Origin: JBGVMW01 sp045125095
GTDB lineage: Bacteria; Bacillota; Clostridia; Lachnospirales; Lachnospiraceae
Direction of reading: 5' to 3'
Assembly (NCBI GenBank): GCA_045125095.1
Contig: JBGVMW010000038.1
Coordinates: 1 to 7,144, forward strand
Length of the DNA: 7,144 bases
Numbering within the stretch: the stretch's first letter is position 1; every line of letters begins with the position of its first letter. Of the stretch, positions 1 through 2,642 are shown in pieces. The translations under genes were made by a program, and so were the position numbers. Under the pieces are notes generated by a model. It saw nothing but the letters and a program-made list of their open reading frames with translations, had not been told where the DNA came from and did not search any database.

Positions 1-223
1 TTTAAGATTCGACACCTTAATTTTACCACAACTGGATGCTCTTTTTCTATTCACTTAACAAATGAAATGCAATAAACAGTTTAAACACAGTAACTTTGTG
101 ACTTTGAGCCGCTTTCACCGTACAACGGTGAATAATTCAGGTATTATAATGTGAAGTATAATTTTTACTTCAAATTTTACTGCACTTTAAAAAGTAATTC
201 ATTTGTGGTAGCAATCATATCAC

Positions 224-305
224 CCGTTTTTTACTGTAAAATGGCTGGAATACTCCGTATTTTCGTGCAGATAGGTTTTTTCACTCCATATTTTACAGTA
301 AAGGG
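224..305. repeat. inverted repeat built from TTTACTGTAAA-type palindromes
   Basis: The left arm lies around 230-245 and contains TTTACTGTAAAATGG. The right arm at 287-302 contains CCATATTTTACAGTAAA. They are reverse complements apart from one inserted T-A step. The outer edges CCC (223-225) and GGG (303-305) also match. Each arm is itself nearly palindromic around a central C or G, so the pair could be two binding sites for a dimeric regulator or one long hairpin with a loop of about 40 bases. A similar TTTTTTACACTGTACA lies at 480-495. The function is unknown. Confidence 0.5.
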
Positions 306-338
306 ATAATAACAGGGGGGCAGGGGGGAACACCCAGA

Positions 339-398
339 CAAGATGCATTGGAGGAGGCAGAGATGTCTCTGATGCGTATCTTGCCATGGTTATCTTAA
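339..398 (+). other. possible leader peptide ORF inside a hairpin
   Basis: An ATG at 363 opens an 11-codon ORF, MSLMRILPWLS, ending at TAA 396-398. It is preceded at 5 bases by GGAGGAGG (350-357), one of the strongest ribosome sites in the window. The same stretch folds imperfectly: CAAGAT-GCAT at 339-348 pairs with ATGC (372-375) and ATCTTG (378-383), with GT bulged. An inner CAGAGA/TCTCTG hairpin (358-371) would bury the start codon. A hydrophobic mini-ORF in a foldable leader resembles an attenuation leader, but the next gene starts more than 180 bases downstream and no promoter is clear. Chance is a real alternative. Confidence 0.25.
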
Positions 399-556
399 GT
401 TCATTTTGTTCAGTAAGTTATGGAAGATGTACTTTGAGCAAAGAAGTAGAATATGGTTGACAAAAATTGTTTTCGTGTATTTTTTACACTGTACATCGAG
501 GTTATAAATAGAAAGATTGCTAGAAAGTAAGAATAATTTTCCGGTTGCCAGAATCA

Positions 557-585
557 TTGATTTCTTTGTAGTGTAGTTGTAATAT
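557..585 (+). promoter_or_regulatory. candidate promoter for the 665-859 gene
   Basis: TTGATT at 557-562 and TAATAT at 580-585 are separated by 17 bases, each matching consensus at four of six positions. Transcription would begin near 592, giving an untranslated leader of about 70 bases before the TTG start at 665. A perfect TATAAT at 614-619 lies further down but has no -35 partner. The call rests on motif match alone. Confidence 0.3.
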
Positions 586-587
586 AT

Positions 588-668
588 ATGAAAGAAGTCT
601 TAGGTGACTTGTTTATAATAAAAGATGCAGAAGTGAGCATTGTTACTACGGAAGGAGGAAAGCTTTGA
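588..668 (+). CDS. possible 26-residue ORF overlapping the next start codon
   Basis: The ATG at 588 opens MKEVLGDLFIIKDAEVSIVT followed by TEGGKL, stopping at TGA 666-668. The stop overlaps the TTG start of the next gene (TTGA at 665-668), the arrangement expected for translational coupling. Against it, no Shine-Dalgarno sequence precedes the ATG, and the candidate promoter at 557-585 would start transcription just downstream of it. I do not recognise the peptide. It may be a real coupled mini-gene or simply an open frame in front of a gene. Confidence 0.2.
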   Translation: MKEVLGDLFIIKDAEVSIVTTEGGKL

Positions 669-859
669 ACAAGGAATTTGAACGCTGCTGCACATTTCTG
701 GCTGAGATGATGGAAAAGTATGGTCTGGAGGTTTTGCGTGATATAGTTGTAGAGCTTCAGTTAGAACCAGAAACTTGGCGTTATGAAGCAGAAGGGACAA
801 TACTTCGGTATGAGACTTATGTGAATAGATTTCAGAAACGATTTAGGAAAGTTGCATAA
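665..859 (+). CDS. small hypothetical protein, 64 residues
   Basis: The start is TTG at 665, chosen because AAGGAGG at 652-658 sits 6 bases upstream and no ATG fits as well. The product is a 64-residue soluble protein with no membrane segment or signal peptide. It begins NKEFERCCTFLAEMMEKYGL, has an amphipathic helical look, an acidic middle (residues about 27-42, rich in E) and a basic, aromatic C-terminus (YVNRFQKRFRKVA). I do not recognise a characterised family. Small proteins of this kind are common in clostridial mobile elements, but I cannot assign a role. It precedes the phased repeats and the abiF locus. A 6-bp hairpin (ACATCC/GGATGT, 869-890) lies just after its stop, without a T-run. 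The ribosome site makes expression likely; the function is unknown. Confidence 0.6.
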   Translation: MNKEFERCCTFLAEMMEKYGLEVLRDIVVELQLEPETWRYEAEGTILRYETYVNRFQKRFRKVA

Positions 860-868
860 GGATTACCG

Positions 869-890
869 ACATCCTGCGAGAGTGGGATGT
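869..890 (+). other. short hairpin after the 64-residue gene
   Basis: ACATCC (869-874) pairs with GGATGT (885-890) across a 10-base loop. No T-run follows, so it is a weak or rho-type end at best, or an mRNA-stabilising 3' hairpin. Nothing else is evident between 891 and 955. Confidence 0.3.
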
Positions 891-955
891 GATACATATG
901 AAAGAGCGTTCAAAAAGAAAAAGTTATTGAGACAATAGAATAAACTACAAATAAA

Positions 956-999
956 AATTCGAATAAAATCCGGAAAAAATTCGAATAAAATCCGGAAAA
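956..999. repeat. four 11-bp phased repeats upstream of the ncRNA promoter
   Basis: A 22-base unit is repeated perfectly in tandem at 956-977 and 978-999. Each unit splits into two related 11-mers, AATTCGAATAA and AATCCGGAAAA (consensus AATYCGRAWAA), so the array is four 11-bp repeats. Each 11-mer carries a 6-bp palindrome: TTCGAA (958-963, 980-985) or TCCGGA (969-974, 991-996). One repeat per helical turn puts all sites on one face of the DNA, as expected for a cooperatively bound regulator. The array ends 3 bases before the -35 box at 1003, so it is positioned as an activator or repressor site for the first ncRNA and abiF. The binding protein is unknown. Confidence 0.7.
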
Positions 1000-1002
1000 G
1001 AA

Positions 1003-1031
1003 TTGACTTTTTTTAAGAGAAATGATAGAGT
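1003..1031 (+). promoter_or_regulatory. promoter of the first abiF-associated ncRNA
   Basis: TTGACT (1003-1008) and TAGAGT (1026-1031) are separated by 17 bases. Transcription would start near 1038-1039, exactly where similarity with the second RNA copy begins. That coincidence supports both the promoter and the RNA 5' end. Read-through from here probably also supplies abiF mRNA, since no other good promoter lies between the terminator and abiF. Confidence 0.65.
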
Positions 1032-1037
1032 TTATGT

Positions 1038-1121
1038 AGGCCGTAGGGAGGCAAGGGTAGTGCCCTAATCCAAATATCCTATTAGCGGGATTAAGAATGG
1101 TATATCCATTCTTTTTTTTTT
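1038..1121 (+). ncRNA. abiF-associated structured RNA, copy 1 (upstream)
   Basis: The conserved core at 1039-1089 matches 2121-2171 at 46 of 51 positions. A hand-folded model has a hairpin GGCA (1050-1053)/TGCC (1061-1064), extended past a bulged A1049 by G1048-C1065 and G1047-U1066. Its loop AGGGUA (1054-1059) is complementary to UAUCCU (1075-1080), giving a possible pseudoknot. CCGU (1041-1044) can pair with GCGG (1085-1088) to close the fold. The RNA ends in an intrinsic terminator. A structured RNA motif next to abiF genes is known from comparative genomics, and AbiF has been described as a toxin with an RNA antitoxin. I identify this RNA by position and by its duplication, not by a model search. 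Its probable role is to bind and restrain AbiF. Confidence 0.85.
1093..1121 (+). terminator. intrinsic terminator of ncRNA copy 1, leaky attenuator for abiF
   Basis: AAGAATGG (1093-1100) and CCATTCTT (1106-1113) form a perfect 8-bp stem around a TATAT loop, followed by an unbroken T-run to 1121. The abiF ribosome site starts about 8 bases later. Incomplete termination here would set the ratio of RNA to abiF mRNA, as in type III toxin-antitoxin operons. Confidence 0.85.
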
Positions 1122-1140
1122 ACCGAAAAGAGGTGATGTG

Positions 1141-2094
1141 ATGGCAAATACAGAACCGCCAATAACACTTGAAGAACAAGTAATACAAATGAAAAAATAT
1201 GTTTCTTTCAGACAGCGTAAGAGGATGAGAGATTTTCTAAATTATGCTGGATATTTTCGAGCGAGTAGATATGGAAAGTTTTTGTTGTCAAGAGTCGGAG
1301 TAACTGGTGCAAAATCGAAACAGGATACATTGTTTGCATTGTATAAGTTCGATGTGGGGCTTAGGAGGATATTGAATTTTTATTGCAACAGAGCAGAGGT
1401 TCGTTTTAAAAGCGCATTATCTAATGCCTGTTCAATAAAATTGAATAATGGTACGTTTTATTTGGATAAGCAGTCATATACACCTTCGCAAGGTGAAAAG
1501 GATGCCAAGAAAAGAAAACAAAACATAGTTTTCTTTAACAATCATCTGTATAAAGATATACTTGATAAAGAGGAAAAGTTGCGCAAAGATGTGAGAAAAT
1601 ATCCTGAACTGAAGGAATATAGAAAAGGTGGTAATCGGCAAAAGAATAAATTGCCGGTATGGGTTGCGTTTAGTTACTTTGAGTTAGGGACAGTAACGAT
1701 GATGTATAATTATTTGCGTGGTGATTTGCGCAAGGCAATTCTGGTTTACTCATTTGCAAAAACAACCTATGCTAAAAGAGACACAGAGGTCATGGATACG
1801 TGGTTGGATGCCGTAAGAAATCTGAGAAATTACTGTGCACACAATTCAATGTTAGTAGGTATGACATCGTCAGTTGTATTAATGGATTCTAACGATGATG
1901 CAACCTTGTTGCAAGCAGATAATGATTTGTTTTCTAGAATATATGCACTAAAGAAATTGATTCCGATTGACGACACAGACAATATGAAGAAGGATATCAA
2001 AAAGTTAATCAATAAAACTCCGGTAGATGTATGTTTACTGGGAATTCTTCCAAGTAATTGGGAAGAAATTTATGATAAAATAGTTGAATTTTAA
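1141..2094 (+). CDS. abiF: AbiF-like abortive infection protein (Abi_2 family, HEPN RNase)
   Basis: This 317-residue soluble protein belongs to the Abi_2 (AbiD/AbiF) family of phage-exclusion proteins, HEPN-fold ribonucleases related to the ancestors of Cas13. Seen in sequence: a basic N-terminus with the family pattern (FLNYAGYFRASRYGKFL), the helix NRAEVRFKSALSNA carrying E86 and R88, the block LPVWVAFSYFELGTVT (171-186), and the HEPN motif RNYCAH with R229 and H234 as expected catalytic residues. There is only one R-x4-H, so activity would need a dimer; Cas13 has two. About 80 residues follow the motif. ATG 1141 is preferred because GAGG (1130-1133) lies 7 bases upstream; GTG 1138 is the alternative. 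Two copies of a structured RNA flank the gene, the likely antitoxin. Expected role (inference): RNA cleavage causing growth arrest during phage infection when RNA control is lost. Confidence 0.9.
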   Translation: MANTEPPITLEEQVIQMKKYVSFRQRKRMRDFLNYAGYFRASRYGKFLLSRVGVTGAKSKQDTLFALYKFDVGLRRILNFYCNRAEVRFKSALSNACSIKLNNGTFYLDKQSYTPSQGEKDAKKRKQNIVFFNNHLYKDILDKEEKLRKDVRKYPELKEYRKGGNRQKNKLPVWVAFSYFELGTVTMMYNYLRGDLRKAILVYSFAKTTYAKRDTEVMDTWLDAVRNLRNYCAHNSMLVGMTSSVVLMDSNDDATLLQADNDLFSRIYALKKLIPIDDTDNMKKDIKKLINKTPVDVCLLGILPSNWEEIYDKIVEF

Positions 2095-2114
2095 AATAGT
2101 ATAACGCATATACT
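2084..2114 (+). promoter_or_regulatory. promoter of the second abiF-associated ncRNA
   Basis: TTGAAT (2084-2089) lies inside the last codons of abiF and TATACT (2109-2114) follows after 19 bases, a slightly long spacer. The start would fall at about 2121, the first base of the conserved RNA core, as in copy 1. The -10 box sits in the right arm of the inverted repeat at 2094-2118, so occupancy of that repeat would block it. Confidence 0.55.
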
Positions 2115-2118
2115 ATTT
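2094..2118. repeat. 10-bp perfect inverted repeat at the abiF stop and ncRNA copy 2 promoter
   Basis: AAATAGTATA (2094-2103) and TATACTATTT (2109-2118) are exact reverse complements around ACGCA. The left arm begins on the last base of the abiF stop codon. The right arm contains the -10 box of the second ncRNA (TATACT, 2109-2114). It could be an mRNA 3' hairpin with weak terminator character, an operator controlling the second RNA, or both. Confidence 0.65.
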
Positions 2119-2120
2119 AT

Positions 2121-2203
2121 GGCCGTAGAGAGGCAAGGGTAATGCCTTAATCCAAATATCTCATTAGCGGGTAGACAGTCAGAGTTATGGCTGTCTATTT
2201 TTT
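2121..2203 (+). ncRNA. abiF-associated structured RNA, copy 2 (downstream)
   Basis: The core at 2121-2171 is identical to copy 1 except at five positions. Two of these (2129, 2147) lie in the proposed stem and keep pairing: G-U becomes A-U and G-C becomes G-U. One (2142) is in the hairpin loop, and the other two (2161-2162) lie in the linker that forms the proposed pseudoknot, where five of the six copy 1 pairs survive. Such a pattern suggests the structure is selected. The RNA has its own promoter candidate and a terminator unrelated in sequence to that of copy 1, so it is probably a separate transcript and not an mRNA leader. It may add antitoxin dose, act as a decoy, or be a relic of how the module was inserted. 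Confidence 0.85.
2172..2203 (+). terminator. intrinsic terminator of ncRNA copy 2
   Basis: TAGACAG (2172-2178) pairs with CTGTCTA (2191-2197) across a 12-base loop and is followed by six T residues (2198-2203). It isolates the RNA from the operon promoter that begins two bases later. Confidence 0.8.
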
Positions 2204-2204
2204 G

Positions 2205-2233
2205 TTGAATTGCAGTTGGAACAGCGGTATAAT
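2205..2233 (+). promoter_or_regulatory. promoter of the small protein and primase-helicase operon
   Basis: TTGAAT (2205-2210), a 17-base spacer and a perfect TATAAT (2228-2233) make this the best promoter match in the window. Transcription would begin near 2240, about 50 bases before the first start codon. No terminator is evident before the recombinase, so all three downstream genes may share this transcript. Confidence 0.65.
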
Positions 2234-2288
2234 TTTGTTGGGACAATAGAAGAGCTTGTTAATGCAGTAGCATTGATTGGAGGTTTAC

Positions 2289-2603
2289 ATGGAAATTTCA
2301 AAAAGCGATTGGAAATTATTCAGAGCATGCATTGCTGAATGGCAGGAAAATTATATGGAATGCTTAGTGAAAGAATATATTGATATGTTGAATGGAAACG
2401 GAAATGCCTCGGATAAGTTCTGGGAGCTGGAAGAGCGAATAAAGAAGGACAAGAAACATCCGGGAGTTATGCTTGAATTAAGTAAAGGAAATATGATTTT
2501 CGATATTGTGGCACTGATTAATAGTGGTGTGATAACAACTGCTGATTTGGAAGGGTTTAGTGATGAATTAAGAAAAAGTGTTGATTTTCTTTTGCATAGG
2601 TAG
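2289..2603 (+). CDS. small hypothetical protein, 104 residues, partner of the primase-helicase
   Basis: The ATG at 2289 is chosen because GGAGG (2279-2283) lies 5 bases upstream; the in-frame TTG at 2277 has no such site. The product is a soluble, helix-rich, charged protein beginning MEISKSDWKLFRACIAEWQE. It contains KFWELEERIKKDKKHPGV in its middle and a final segment with SGVITTADLEGFSDELR. There is no membrane segment, signal peptide, metal-binding cluster or catalytic motif I can recognise, so the function is unknown. I have the impression that similar short proteins accompany helicases of this kind in clostridial genomes, but I cannot verify that here. It shares a promoter with the helicase gene, which starts 39 bases after its stop. 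An accessory or regulatory subunit of that enzyme is the simplest inference. Confidence 0.75.
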   Translation: MEISKSDWKLFRACIAEWQENYMECLVKEYIDMLNGNGNASDKFWELEERIKKDKKHPGVMLELSKGNMIFDIVALINSGVITTADLEGFSDELRKSVDFLLHR

Positions 2604-2642
2604 CAGAAGGTATTACGTACATAAGAATTGCAGGTGATAGTC

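Larger units (their letters stand above)
1..587. other. intergenic left flank with several inverted repeats, no convincing gene
   Basis: No credible protein gene is visible on either strand. Structures seen are a 7-bp hairpin at 114-132 (TTCACCG/CGGTGAA), a 7-bp hairpin at 152-172 (TGAAGTA/TACTTCA), a larger inverted repeat at 224-305, two G6 runs at 315-328 and an imperfect hairpin at 339-383; the last two structures have their own entries. A lone TATAAT at 145-150 lacks a -35 box. A TTGACA at 457-462 has only a poor -10 candidate (TATTTT, 478-483, spacer 15). The hairpins at 114-132 and 152-172 are not followed by clean T-runs, so I do not call them terminators. The stretch could hold the end or attachment site of a mobile element, but nothing here proves it. 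Confidence 0.6.

Noticed and set aside
114..132. intrinsic terminator at the TTCACCG/CGGTGAA hairpin
   Set aside because: No T-run follows on either strand and no gene end is visible next to it.
315..328. G-quadruplex
   Set aside because: There are only two G6 tracts. A four-stranded fold would need each tract to split into two short runs, which is possible but unsupported.
956..999. plasmid-type replication iterons
   Set aside because: There is no Rep protein or AT-rich melting region with DnaA boxes, and the array sits directly against a promoter, so an operator is the better reading.
1039..2171. CRISPR-like repeat pair beside a HEPN protein
   Set aside because: Only two repeats exist, 1082 bp apart with a whole gene between them, and each has its own promoter and terminator. 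The protein has one R-x4-H motif and Abi_2 features, so it is AbiF and not Cas13.
2277..2288. TTG at 2277 as start of the 104-residue gene
   Set aside because: This TTG overlaps the GGAGG ribosome site that serves the ATG at 2289, and it has no ribosome site of its own.
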